DNA from: Gadus chalcogrammus
Taxonomy: Eukaryota > Chordata > Actinopteri > Gadiformes > Gadidae
DNA length: 64,000 nucleotides
Assembly (NCBI RefSeq): GCF_026213295.1
Contig: NC_079426.1
Coordinates: 24,269,320-24,333,319, forward strand
Direction: 5' to 3'
Position numbers and translations under genes: made by a program. Positions 1 to 41,166 of the stretch are shown in pieces; position 1 is the first letter of the stretch; each line of letters starts with the position of its first letter. A model generated the notes under the pieces. That model saw only the letters and a program-made list of their open reading frames with translations. It had not been told where the DNA came from and ran no database searches.

Positions 1-142
1 AAAGGGCGCAAACAGGGCTTGAATTTCCGAGTATTCTCCAAATTGGAACAGTGCTTGACGGCGTTGTATGACTTGGCATCCTTAAAGGGGCTGCCATTGA
101 AACAGCCACAGCCCATGAATCTAGGGACCCAAACACCAGGAG

Positions 143-1632
143 CAGTGCATGCTTCCGCAATCCACCAGTGCTCAGCGGCCAAGCCTGGTATTGCAGCTCT
201 TTAAGCGGGCTGTGGATGGGTCCCTCGATTCATGGGGCCCAGAAGTAGATATCTCCGTTCACTCCAATACAAGTGGGGAACAGGAATGTGCCTCCCCAAA
301 AAATGTCTGGATATCAATCAAAGGCTCATAATTATCTTTATACCATGTACTAATAAAATATAAGTTTTCTCTATTCAAAACGCCACCTCAAGCGTTTTAT
401 TTATTAATTATTTGCAGGAGAAGGAGAGGTGGGCAACTGAAAGGAGTCGTAGTGAAACAAATGTTGCTTCGGCCCGGCATCCGAGAGGGCTCAGTGCCGT
501 CCGTTAACTTCTTGTGTCCAAGGTTTTTCCTTTTACTTAACATGAATGACGTTGATGGTTTTTAGGCACTTTGTTGACTTTTTCACTTAAAGTCGCAGAG
601 GGATGTGTAGACAGAACTTTTGCTTATGATGCTACAATGGTAACAATGCTACACAACGAGAATATTTCTGCATCCGGCACGTCATGCACTAGGGCGTGGC
701 TGGCTCCCATGATGCGGAAGCAAATCTCTCCTTGATGTTTCCCTGCGCCATAGAGTCGCAAAGTCACGCCCCTTCCGGTAGAGCCCATGGGACCTATGAG
801 ATCGAAAAATATGAATCTGTTTCAATGTAGAGAAAGTAATTATTTTCTGGTCCCAGTCTTTATATGACCTGGATTACACATATTTTGTTTTTGGATTTAA
901 ATAATAATGTTTCATGCAAAGAAAACTAAAAAAATTTGCGAAGAAGTTTCATAATGTTTGGTTTTGTGTGTGGCCACTTTTTGAACTACAGCTCTTCGCT
1001 TTTCTCGACGCAAATGATATAAGTCACCACCCGCACTTGGATCTCCGGTACAGACATGGCGATCTCTCTGCTCCACTTCACCGCTTTTTTCCAATGGGAG
1101 GATAAAAGCATCGAAAGAGGTGAAAACCATTATAAGTCGGGGCATGTGGAGAGTTTCAGTTATGCCGATGGGGAGATTGTCGGTCTTGTCCACGCGAATC
1201 GCAGGAAGCGTGACGTCACATACGAGATGTGTAGTCTTTCTCATTGTGTTTTCTCTACAGCCTTTAACTGAACAATTGCACAATAAACGGTCAAACTCTT
1301 GACATGAAAAATTATCATTTAAATCCACAAACAACATATGTGTAATCTGGGGCATGTAAAGACTGGGACCAGAAAATAATTACTTTCTCTCCATTAAAAC
1401 CCATTCATATTTTTCGATCTAATAGGTCCCATGGGCTCTACCAGAAGGGGCGTGACTTCGCCACTCTGGAGCAGTTTTCATAGGAATGAATGGGCGGCCA
1501 TGTTTTAGTCCAGTGTCCTTTCTGTAATAGGTCCATGCGAGGGACCCATCCACACAGCCCGCTTAAACAGCTGCAATACCAGGCTTGGCGGCTGAGCACT
1601 GGTAGATTGTGGAAGTATGCACTGTTCCTGGG
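143..1632. repeat. Inverted-repeat element, unclassified
   Basis: Two nested inverted pairs are visible: about 143-232 with about 1540-1632 (shared core around CAGTGCTCAG..GCCAAGCC), and about 768-886 with about 1333-1452 (shared GTAATTATTTTCTGGTCCC and its complement). The left side carries about 500 extra bases (about 233-767) that the right side lacks; nothing recognisable is seen there. The whole looks like a DNA transposon or fold-back element, but no target duplication was found, so the class is open. Confidence 0.6.
1056..1240 (+). pseudogene. SWIM/YqaJ-like transposon protein fragment
   Basis: An open frame of about 60 codons lies in the loop of the surrounding inverted repeat. It contains HYKSGHVESFSYADGEIVGL followed by VHANRRKRDVTYE. 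This resembles the stretch before the SWIM zinc finger in transposon-related proteins common in fish (often with a YqaJ nuclease domain), but the zinc-binding cysteines themselves are not present before the stop. I treat it as a remnant. Recognition is from memory of the family pattern only. Confidence 0.35.
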
Positions 1633-1972
1633 GGCTTGGGTCATTTACGTGCGGAAACATGCCCAAGCTTAAAACTTAAAGTTTGTATCGTTATCGATTA
1701 CTCGGATTGAGAGGTATTCATTTTCGGCCGCACGTTAAGTGGCTGGAGCAAAACGGTTGATGTGCCTCTGTGGTGGCATAACAAGAGCGCAACGACCACT
1801 CGGAGCCAACACTATTCCGCACCGAGTGACATGATACAGATATGAGGATGACAATTTAAAAGAAGGTTGCTGTCGGGCGCTTCTTCCCGATGCACGCCGT
1901 GCTTCCACTGGAACTATAAGCTGCTGCCGCTTCAGTTGCGCAATACTTTCGGCTCTGCGCTCTCGTTCAACA

Positions 1973-2278
1973 GTGGGCAGCGGGCTTCAGATCGGGCCAG
2001 CACCACACCAAAGAACACAGTCTCACTCCCTACTCGTCAAATGTGTGACGCATGGCCAAGAATCCCTGGTGTCAATTTCCGACGAAAAATGGGTACCTTT
2101 TTCGTCGTTCTTCAACGCGGGGGTCCGTCAGATAGACATTCATGTTATACCTTTTGCGTCGTTTTTCAACGAGGGGCTCAATCAGATAGACATTCATGTT
2201 AATCCCTCACCGTTGGATATAGACGAAATGAAATCAATGTCCATCAACGGTGATGCCATCACGTTATGCAACTATTGA
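1973..2278 (+). other. Open frame conserved in both inverted-repeat arms
   Basis: The frame includes SHSLLVKCVTHGQ and MSINGDAITLCNY and stops at 2276-2278. The right arm holds the matching frame on the minus strand at 9339-9584 with the same end (TLCNY) and mostly conservative changes. An in-frame partial duplication (the FFN..G..QIDIHV block occurs twice) is specific to this copy. The family is unknown to me. It could be a transposon exon or a captured host exon. Confidence 0.35.
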
Positions 2279-3390
2279 TTTGTTTGACATGATCTAAAAA
2301 TAAAACAACGCAGACCCTCAGAGCCATATACCTTAGGTTACTTTGATCTTGCATAGTTTTATTCAGCTCCGGTGTTGGTAACGTAAGGTAAAACAAATCA
2401 TAATAATGACGATGATATAATAATAATTATAATAATTTAATATTTATCTCACTTTGTGTATTTGGGCAACCCAGTTGCCAAAAGCATACGTTGACAGTAT
2501 ACGTTTTCGTGAACACTGGATTACGTCGCATTTCAACGTAAAATAGCGTGGTATACATACAGTATCCGCGCGTAGCGCTGTGGAGGCGCCTGAAGAAAGC
2601 AAAACCAACAAAGTTATAAAATACATAAATTCCTGGTTATATACAATACATAAATTATAATTATTTGGAAACGTCCAAATATTTTGGAAACTATCGCTGC
2701 CAGTACGGCGAAGGTGACAGTCATGCAGGGTTGCAAGCTGCACGGGTTGTTTTAAAAACGGAGTCGTGGGTGTAAACCTCAAAGGCGCGGTTCAGGGTTT
2801 TCTTGGGTACTTTACAAAACCCACCGCAGAAACAGTTGGGGTGTAATATGTATTGTATAATCTTTATGAAAACTCAGTCAGAACTATTAAACACCAGAGG
2901 ATGGGCGGGGTTGGGCAATGGACACACACACACACACACATAATGCATTTCACTGCTATGACAAAAAAAAATACTATGGCAGAATAAAGAATAAATTCAT
3001 GCATTATCATTCAAGTTGAACATGTGTTTTTACAGTATAGAGTGTTGGAGGGATGTTGGCCGACCCGGTAGTGAGCGTCGCCCTGGGTTCCCTTGACATT
3101 AAGCCAACGGGTTTTTCCATTGGATTTTGGATGATTGCAGAAAATGTTGAATTTTTTAAGCAACTCCTCAAAAACGGTGAATAAATAAATAAATAAAAAT
3201 AACGGTGCTCCAAATAACCAAATGTAAACCAATGCATTCTGAATGGGAATGTTTCTCCGATTTTTCCATGCTACACTGAACGAAATGTAAACCCATGCAA
3301 ATAAAGGCTCCATGGTCATAATTTAAATATAATTAATCTCCTGAGTGTGTAGGGTATGTATTCCATTTTTTTTCCAATGGGGCTTCGTCC
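2014..3390 (+). repeat. Left arm of 7.5 kb long inverted repeat
   Basis: This arm is the reverse complement, with scattered differences, of 8281-9549. Clear anchors are CTCACTCCCTACTCGTCAAA near 2022-2041 against its complement near 9522-9542, and ATTAATCTCCTGAGTGTGTA near 3330-3350 against its complement near 8322-8342. The inner end is AATGGGGCTT, answered by AAGCCCCATT where the right arm begins. A 55-bp direct duplication around 2096-2200 is present only in this arm. The arms may be terminal repeats of a large DNA transposon; no target duplication was found. Confidence 0.85.
3011..3319 (-). other. Second shared frame of the inverted-repeat arms
   Basis: The frame begins MTMEPLFAWVYISF, and the right arm has the same beginning at 8356-8658 on the plus strand. 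The two agree for about 50 residues, then diverge through frame changes. It is hydrophobic, with no recognised domain. Coding status is doubtful; the shared frame may be chance retention in young duplicates. Confidence 0.2.
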
Positions 3391-4135
3391 ACGCCACTTG
3401 ACTGTCATGGTTGCTATGGTGGTTGCTATCGACCGCCCCCTCTAATCCTTATATGGCTCTAAAAACCACGCGGCAAAGGAGCTGCCGTCAATTGTGTTGT
3501 TTTTGTCGTAAACTAGGGACCGATTGTTAAAAAATAGACCGATATTCCAAGGTATCCTTAAAAGGCACGTTGGATGTTTTTATTTTTTCCAGTTTAGACT
3601 TCGTCAATCACCTATTTTTGAAGGCAAAACCCCAAGCTCATTGATTTAACGAGGCAGGATTATTTGAAACAATTGATTAAATATAAGTGAGATTTCAGTC
3701 CTCCTGAGTTTGCTTCCTATTTATGTCTAGTGTACACCCCTACTGTCCACAAGCACCCCCCCCCCCTCCCCATATGGATTTGGAGAATTGTTGCCACGTC
3801 CCAGTGGTGGTGGTATCATATATATGAAAGAGGGCATTCAATTATACTACAATGATCAATTAGGAGGCCGGAGCCCTAAAGGAAGTGATGCAATAGGTGA
3901 CTGAGTCGAGAACAAGTAAGCTATACCTTGGGGTCTCTTATGTATCAAAGGGGGTCTCAAAGGACGCATACGCATCAACCTGTGGCTCCAGCCCTTCAGG
4001 AAATGACTCAGCAAGTGCTCCATCTCGTTGCACCTCGCGCATTGCCTAGTAACGGGGACGCTGGCGAGTCTAACGCCGCTCTGTATGGCTTGTTTTAATT
4101 CAGTATTTTTAATATTTCTCACAAATGCATTGAAC
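3391..4135. other. Single-copy spacer of the inverted repeat
   Basis: This is the part of the spacer between the two arms that is not LINE. It includes a C run near 3757-3768 and a T run at about 4138-4150. I see no gene, RNA or recognised repeat. Confidence 0.5.
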
Positions 4136-7100
4136 TTTTTTTTTTTTTTTTGGTCCTTAGTAGTTTAGCTAAGTTTACTAGTTATATATAGTCACTTTTC
4201 GCTATTGTAAATACACCGGTTTTCTTTATTTTTACGTGGTTAAATGTGGAGTCGTACAGTTGCTTGACAGTTGGTGGACGCTGTTGCCTTTTGAACGCTG
4301 CTGCTCACCGGTTGCCGCTTCTCGCTCTGAACATCATTCTGAACTTTATTTTTTCGCGATTTTCTTTTTCTTTATCTTACTAGTCTTTTATTTTTTCATT
4401 AGTTTTCTTTTGCTTACTTTCAACCCCTTCTGTCTGAAACCCTTCTGGACCTCGGATCGGACTACAATTCTCCCTTTCTACCCCTGGAAATTGGTCGCTA
4501 GCTAACCAGCTGGTGACCAGCTGGATGCTACCTGTCCGTGCCACTGCTGTCAGCTGTCCAGGACCTGCCTGCAGCGCTGGGCCATTGATTAGCTGGCTGC
4601 CGGCTGTTTGACAGTTGGTGGATGACACACCAACTATGACACACCGGTCCGCTGCCAGCCTGCCAGCTCTCCTGGACGCTTACCTGCGTCCGCGGATTGC
4701 AGTAAATCGCGGGGGACGCCACCTCCCTCCTACACCGCTACCCGACAGTGTTCACCTGCTGGCCGGCTAGACTGCTGCTAACCCCCGGCGCCGTCCAACT
4801 GGCTTCCCCATCTCCAGCGTAGCTACAACCGGCAAGCTCCACTCCTCTGCCTCTGCTGTGCTCGCTCTGTGGCTTCACCATAATCGCCTGGATCTACCGC
4901 TGGCTTACGCCGCTGCCGACATCACAGTCTGTGGATTTTTAACCTGTTCCTCTGGATTGGGCTATGTTTGACTCTCACGTCACGAGCGCATCTCTGCCGC
5001 TCCGTTACTCGGTAACGGAGATATTACGTCTCCGGATCTTCTCAAGGACCCCCCCACCTCAGCTTGCATCCCACCATGACATTCTCAAACGACCAAAATA
5101 CATCCACCGAGGCTCTGGACGGAATTTTCAGTACACTCACAAAAGCAACAAAAACATCCGCTCCTTCTGGTCCACTGGGCCCCGCCCCCCTCCTCGCACA
5201 GCCAGTACGGTCAGTCCTGTCAATCACAGTGTACTGTCCCCTCTGCTCAAAGCAACCTGCTACACTCCACTCACCTGTCTGAAACTCTGTCTGCTGAACA
5301 CCTGATCCCTCAGTAATAAGGCCCTTTTGATAAATGACTTTATTGTTGACCAGAGCCTAGACATTCTCTGCCTCACTGAGACCTGGCAACAACCAAATGA
5401 CTTCGCCCATCTAAATGAGGCTGTCCCACCGGGTTTTTCTTTTATTAGTAAACCCCGGGTTAATGGGAGAGGGGGTGGCCTCGCTCTCCTCCACCGTGAT
5501 AACATCAAAGTCACCACTGTCACAGACCCCCATCACTCCTCCTTTGAATGTCTAGCTGTAAAACTCACAGGCCCCAAACCCACTATCATTGTCACCATTT
5601 ACAGACCACCAAAACCCTCTGCTGTTTTCCTCAATGAATTCTCATCACTACTTACATCTGTATGTGCAATGTCCCCCACTGTTATCCTCCTTGGTGATGT
5701 CAACATCCACATTGACAACCCATCCTGTACTTTTGCTAATGACTTCACATCACTTCTGGACTGTCTTGGCATCACACAACGATGTCACCCTCCCAACCCA
5801 TAACACCCATAACACCCTCCCAACCCATAACAAAGGTCACATTCTGGATTTAATCTGCTGCACTGACATCACTCCCACTAATCTTGATGTCATTGATTGC
5901 CCCATCTCCGACCACAAAGCTGTACTTTTTGACATTCATACCCAACTACACAAAACCAAGGAACAACGGACCATCTCCTTCAGAAACATCAAACATATCA
6001 ACACCACAGACCTCTCCACCCTGATCAGCTCCTACACCAACCCTCCCCCAGCTTCCTCCCTGACTGACCTGGTGACTCACTACAATAACTGCCTCTTCTC
6101 TTCCCTCACCACCCTGGCCCCCCTGAAAACCCGCTCAGTCTCATTCACCCACACTGCTCCCTGGTTCACTCCTCATCTGCGCCAGCTCAAAGCCACTGGT
6201 CATCGACTGGAGCGACTCTACAATAAGACTCAACTCACTGTGCACCGCCAAATGTATTCGGACCACCTCCATCACTACAAGAATGCCCTCAATACTGCCA
6301 AAACCTCATACTACTCCAACCTCATCAACACTGGTACAGGCAACAGCAGAGTCCTCTTCTCAACAGTCAGCCAATTACTTCAGCCTCCTAAAACCCTCCC
6401 TCCAGACATTTCCACCACCCAATGCACTGCGTTCCTGGACTTCTTCAGCTCTAAAATCAACACCATTCACCAACAACTGGCCTCATTTCGCACCCCCTCT
6501 GATGACCCACCCTGAATGATCACCTCTGGCCAACCTCTCATCAGCTCCCTCTCTGACTTCACCCCAGTAACAGAACAGACCGTTACAGAACTCATCCGCA
6601 AAGCCAAAACCACCACCTGTCAGCTCGATCCTCTCCCTTGTCAAAGCATGTCTACCGTCCATCTCCCCCTGATCACCAACATAATTAACTCCTCCCTCAC
6701 TACTGGTACCGTACCCCCCACTCTCAAGCTGGCTGCCATCACTCGCATCCTGAAAAAACCTGGTGCTGACCCAATTGACCTTAACCATTTCCGGCCCTTC
6801 TCCAATCTCCCTTTCATCTCCAAAACACTTGAAAGGGTGGTTGCCGCACAACTACAGTCCCACCTTGACACAAACAATCTCCACGAACCGTTCCAATCTG
6901 GCTTCCATCCAAAACACAGCACTGAAACAGCCCTAGTCAAAATCACCAACGACCTCCTCCGTGCAGCCGACTCTGGATTACTCACCATTCTCATCCTCCT
7001 CGATCTCAGCGCAGCATTCGACACCATCTCCCACCCTCTGCTCCTGGACCGCCTGACTGGCATTGGGATCACTGGTGCTGCACTCCTGGTTTACATTCTA

Positions 7101-8280
7101 CCTCACCGGCCGTCAACAATTTGTTCAACTAAGCAACCACAAGTCTGGGTGTTCAGGTGTCTCACGGGGAGTCCCCCAGGGGTCAGTCTTGGGTCCACTC
7201 CTGTTCACCACTTACCTCCTCCCGCTGGGCACACTCCTCCGTCACCATGGGGTCCATTTTCACTGCTACGCTGACGACACACAGGTCTACATCTCCACCA
7301 AACCCACCGCTGCCATCCCCCCCACCTCCCTCATCACATGCCTGGAAGAGATCTGGAGATGGTTGAGCAGGAACTTCCTGAAACTCAATGGAAACAAGAC
7401 CGAGGCCCTGCTCATCGGCTCCAAATCCACCCTCACCAAATCAAAACACACCCCAGCTCCACTCATAATCATCGATGGATTCCCAGTACCCTTCTCCTCC
7501 AAAGTCAAGAGCCTCGGCGTCATCCTGGACAACACCCTCTCATTCGCACCCCATATTCACAACATCACCCGGACTGCATTCTTCCACCTCCGCAACATCG
7601 CCAGACTCCGCTCATCACTGACCCAATCCAGCACTGAAATCCTAGTTCACTCATTTGTCACATCACGCATAGACTACTGCAACGCCCTACTCACCGTAAT
7701 CCCCACCAAACTCATCAACAGACTGCAGATCATTCAGAACTCAGCCGCCCGGATCATCACCCGCACCAAATCATCTGACCACATCACCCCTGTCCTCATC
7801 CAACTTCACTGGCTCCCAGTACACTACCGCATCCAATACAAAACCCTACTCCTCACCTACAAAGCTCTCCACAACCTAGCCCCCAGTTACCTCTGCGACC
7901 TCCGCTCAACCTCTGCTGGACTACTATGTATCCCCACATCACGACTCATTACAATGGGTGCCCGGTCATTCAGCTGTTCAGCACCCAGGCTCTGGAACTC
8001 CCTCCCCCCACACATAAAACAGTCAGACACCATTACAACCTTCAAGTCACAACTCAAAACTCACCTGTTCAAACTCGCACACGTCTAACTGATCACTGTC
8101 TTGATTGTTTGTTTTGTCTTGTTTTTATTTTATTTATTTATTAATTTATTTATTTATTATTATTATTTTTCTACAATGTCTTGTTTGTAAACGATTTATG
8201 ATAAATTTATGCTCTGTAAGGTGACCTTGGGTGTCTTGAAAGGCGCCCTTTAAATTAAATGTATTATTATTATTATTATT
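4136..8280 (+). mobile_element. L2-clade non-LTR retrotransposon, near full length
   Basis: The element runs from a GC-rich 5' UTR-like part (about 4230-4960), through an endonuclease and reverse transcriptase frame, to a 3' end of L2 type: AAAGGCGCCCTTTAAATTAA followed by an (ATT)n tail at about 8263-8280. The tail abuts the right inverted-repeat arm at 8281 exactly. The 5' boundary is uncertain. It is an insertion into the spacer of the inverted repeat. Confidence 0.85.
4964..8088 (+). pseudogene. LINE ORF2: APE endonuclease plus reverse transcriptase, broken
   Basis: Domains in order: an APE-type endonuclease (LCLTETW near 5370, RGGGLALL near 5470, LLGDVNIH near 5690, and PISDHKAV near 5905), then a reverse transcriptase with [47 protein letters not shown] and the catalytic YADDT near 7270. 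Lesions: an in-frame TGA at 5303-5305 (within the ..LLN-SLSNKALL.. region), a frameshift near 5800-5830 caused by a short tandem duplication of CCCAACCCATAACA, a TGA at 6513-6515, and a frameshift near 7080-7095. The frame then stays open to the stop at 8088. The element cannot make a full protein. Confidence 0.9.
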
Positions 8281-9549
8281 AAGCCCCATTTGAAAAAAAA
8301 AAAAAATAGAATACATACCCTACACACTCAGGAGATTAATTATATTTAAATTATTATGACCATGGAGCCTTTATTTGCATGGGTTTACATTTCGTTCTGT
8401 GTAGCATGGAAAAATCGGAGAAACACTCCCATTCAGAATGCGTTAGTTTACATGTGGTTATTTGGAGCACCGTTTTTTTTATTCTTTTATTTATTCTCCG
8501 TTTTTGAGGAGGTTACATTTTCTGCAATCATCCAAAATCCAATGGAAAAACCTGTCGGCTTGTTGTCAAGGGAACCCAGGGCGACGCTCACTTCCGGTTT
8601 GGCCAACATACGTCATCCCTCCACCACTCTATACTGTAAAAACAAATGTTCAAGTTGAATGATAATGCATGAATTTATTCTTTATTCTGCACTATTTTTT
8701 GTTGTCGCGTGTGTCCACTGCCCAACCCCGCCCATACTCTGGTGTTTGATAGTTCTGACTGAGTTTTCATAAAGATTATACAATACATATTACACCCCAA
8801 CTGTTTCTGCGGTAGGTTTTGAAAGTACCCAAGAAAACCGTGACCCGCGCCTTTGAGGTTTACACCCGCGACTCAGTTTTTAAAACAACCAGTGAAGCTT
8901 GCAACCCTGCATCACCGTCACCTTCGCCGTACTGGCAGCGATGGGGAGTTTCCAAATAATTATAATTTATGTATTGTATATAACCAGGAATTTATGTATT
9001 TTATAACCTTATTGGTTGTGCTTTCTTCAGGCACCTCCACAGCGCTACGTGCAGATGGTATACCACGCTATTTTATGTTGAAATGCGAAGTAATCCAGTC
9101 AGTGTTCACGAAAACGTACTCTGTCAACGTATGCTTTTGGCGACTGGGTTGCCCAGATACACAAAGTGAGATAAATATTCAATATTATTATTATATCATC
9201 ATCATCGTCATTATGATGATTTGTTTTACTTTACGTTACCAACACCGGAGCTGAATAAAATTATGCAAGATCAAAGTAACCTAAGGTAGATGGCTCTGAT
9301 GGTCTGCGTTGTTTTTTTTTTAGATCATGTCAAACAAATCAATAGTTGCATAACGTGACGGCCTCACCGTCGATGGACATTGATTTCCTTTTGTCTATAT
9401 CCGACAGTGAGGGATTAACATGAATGTTTATCTGACGGACCCCCGAGTTCAAAAACGACGAAAAAGGTACCCATTTTTCGTTGGAAATTGACTCCAGGGA
9501 TCGTTGGCCATGCGTCACACATTTGACGAGTAGGGAGTGAGGCTGTGTT
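8281..9549 (-). repeat. Right arm of 7.5 kb long inverted repeat
   Basis: This is the inverted copy of 2014-3390. It starts directly at the end of the (ATT)n tail of the LINE with AAGCCCCATTT. It retains the frames described for the left arm (8356-8658 on plus, 9339-9584 on minus) but lacks the 55-bp tandem duplication. Confidence 0.85.
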
Positions 9550-25198
<15,649 letters not shown>

Positions 25199-27519
25199 CA
25201 CCCCCACCACACAATCACTCTTCCTTCCTGCAATAACATGACTATACACCCTACCCATCATGGCTTCCTCAAAAATAATCCTATGACAGTCATCAAAGCA
25301 ATACAAAACGCCAGATGGGTCCAACGTCAGGCTGGGGGCTACATCGAGTATGCACTTCTATACTTCTCTTCTATAGCATGTAAAGAGTTCATATGGATTA
25401 ATGTGTGCCCTCATAGCCCCATCTTTTTATTGTTCATCACCAACACTTACCTTGCATTCACTAGTCATCTGCACTGCGAAAGAAAATAAGGTAAATAAGT
25501 CTTTGTTGGGGCCAAAATAACATTTCTACAAATGTATTTATTCTGAAAAAATATATAGAATCTTCCTTTTGAATCATTTGTTGTATGCCGTTTAATAAAT
25601 CCACTTTTATACCGAACACTGAGTTTCTCAGCTATTGACCTGTGAAGTGAAAGGGGTAGTGGGGCTGGTTCTTAATCTGCTTCTATATCGAATTTCCTTC
25701 TGAAAAACGTAATGTTATTCTTTACAAAGTAACAATTGCTATCAATTAGCAAACCCCTATCCTTTTATTTAGAGAATTGTGTTCATATATTTTAGTGAGA
25801 GGCTAAGATAAGGACATTAACTGCAGTTTACAAAGATGTTTAAACCTAGGCGACAAGTGTTATCCCCGAATCATGTGAAATGTTTTTTCTTTCACAACAC
25901 GACTGCCAGGATCACATTTAATTTGCAAAATTAGATAAAAAATTAAAATACATACAGATGTTAACAATGGATTGTAGCTAAAGTAAATGGGGTTGAAGAA
26001 CTTAAAACATGGCAGAAACTAGACGTATGAACATATGGGGGGTACGAAGCATCCGTGTTGATGCAGCTACACCCCTTCTATTCTTGATTCCCACATTCTC
26101 ATCAATACACCCTTCTCATGATGTAGCTGTGGAGACATGGAATGTGTCACTTTTTGACATTGTCAGAAGTCTACGATCACCCAATAGGAATGTTTCAAAT
26201 AAAATACTCAGAAATCTCAATTACATCAAGCGAGGGGAATAAAAAGCAGTTTGCCAAAACTGCTGTATCACGATCGTCTTAAAAAGTTCATTATAAATCT
26301 AATTAAAATAATCCGTTAAGGCCGACCAGAGGGGTCATGATGGCAGAGAAAGCAGAGGCGTCAGGGAGATGGTCCCTGTACTACAACCAGGTTGGAATCT
26401 AAAGGGAATCCTTTACCGTACAAACCAAGCATGCACTAAAGTAAGGGGCCTTCATCTTGTCTTTCAAAAAAAAAAAGGTGCTCTGATTTTACCTTCACAA
26501 CTCCAGTCGTCCTCAAAGGGTTGGTCGCAATAAATGACTTTACTGCAGTTGAAATACATACTTTTAAAACCAGCATTTGCAACTTGTTTTTCATTGTACA
26601 ATAAATCAAACCAATGGATTAAAAAGGATAAACTGAGCCCAACCGTTTGTGCAACCACAAAAAGAAAAATGAATTACACCAGCAGGTAGGTAAATCTCTC
26701 CCCTTTTAAAAATCACATCAGGGGTAAATGGTTAAAAATAAGATAAAATAAACAATTCTGTACAGTACTTAAGAAATTCATGAAATACAAGATTTCTTGC
26801 TAACGCAGTCTGGTGTCAGAACATGGTTTTGTATGCAACTTGACCAGTCACCCTGGCTTCAAACAGTAGAGTCCTGCTCCTCTAATGCCTTGTGTTGGCT
26901 GTATTTGTAATGTATGATCCTGTCCTATAGCGTTTGGCTTCTGTTTTCTACGTAGCCCAGACCCATCCGTTTCCAAAGAGTTCAGAGGCGTGTTCAGCCA
27001 AGTCAAGCGCTACAACGGCTAGTCCCGCTAGCCTGACTGGCCTGCTGATCCTACGCTGGCTGTGTTCTGGCTTCCTCACAGGACTCAAGAAAAAGCTAGG
27101 GGGTTTGGAGTTGTAGTGCAGCCGCTTCCTTGTCCCTGTTGCTACATCAACAGTGCAGAACAGAAAACCACAAAGGTTGGTCCATGGGGTAGCCAGGCGG
27201 TCTGAGAGGAACCAAGTTTAAAAGCAGAAGACACAAGGCAGGGATGTGCGTTGCTCTGGAGCACATCTGGAGGAGTCATAGAAGAAGAGTGGTGTGTCTT
27301 TCTGGCTTTCTGGGGAAGGAGGGGGTCTCCACTTGTTTCCACGGGAAAGAGGACGGAGTTTGGGAGTAGTTGAGAAGAGTGGGCGTCAGCCACCGTCTCC
27401 TTAACAGGACCAGAACAGTGACTGACAGATGGCGATGGCCCAGGACAAATGAGACGGCTGGAGGAGCGTAAAAAGGGAGGATCCATGTTCACCAATAAAG
27501 AGAAGGAGCAGGACACTCC
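25199..27519. other. Convergent 3' UTR/intergenic region of CFAP36 and PPP4R3B
   Basis: CFAP36 (plus) stops at 25198 and has a poly(A) signal AATAAA at about 25593-25598. PPP4R3B (minus) stops at 27520. The nearest minus-strand AATAAA signals that I see lie at about 25760 and 25538, so the two transcripts may end close together or overlap. No other gene seen. Confidence 0.55.
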
Positions 27520-41166
<13,647 letters not shown>

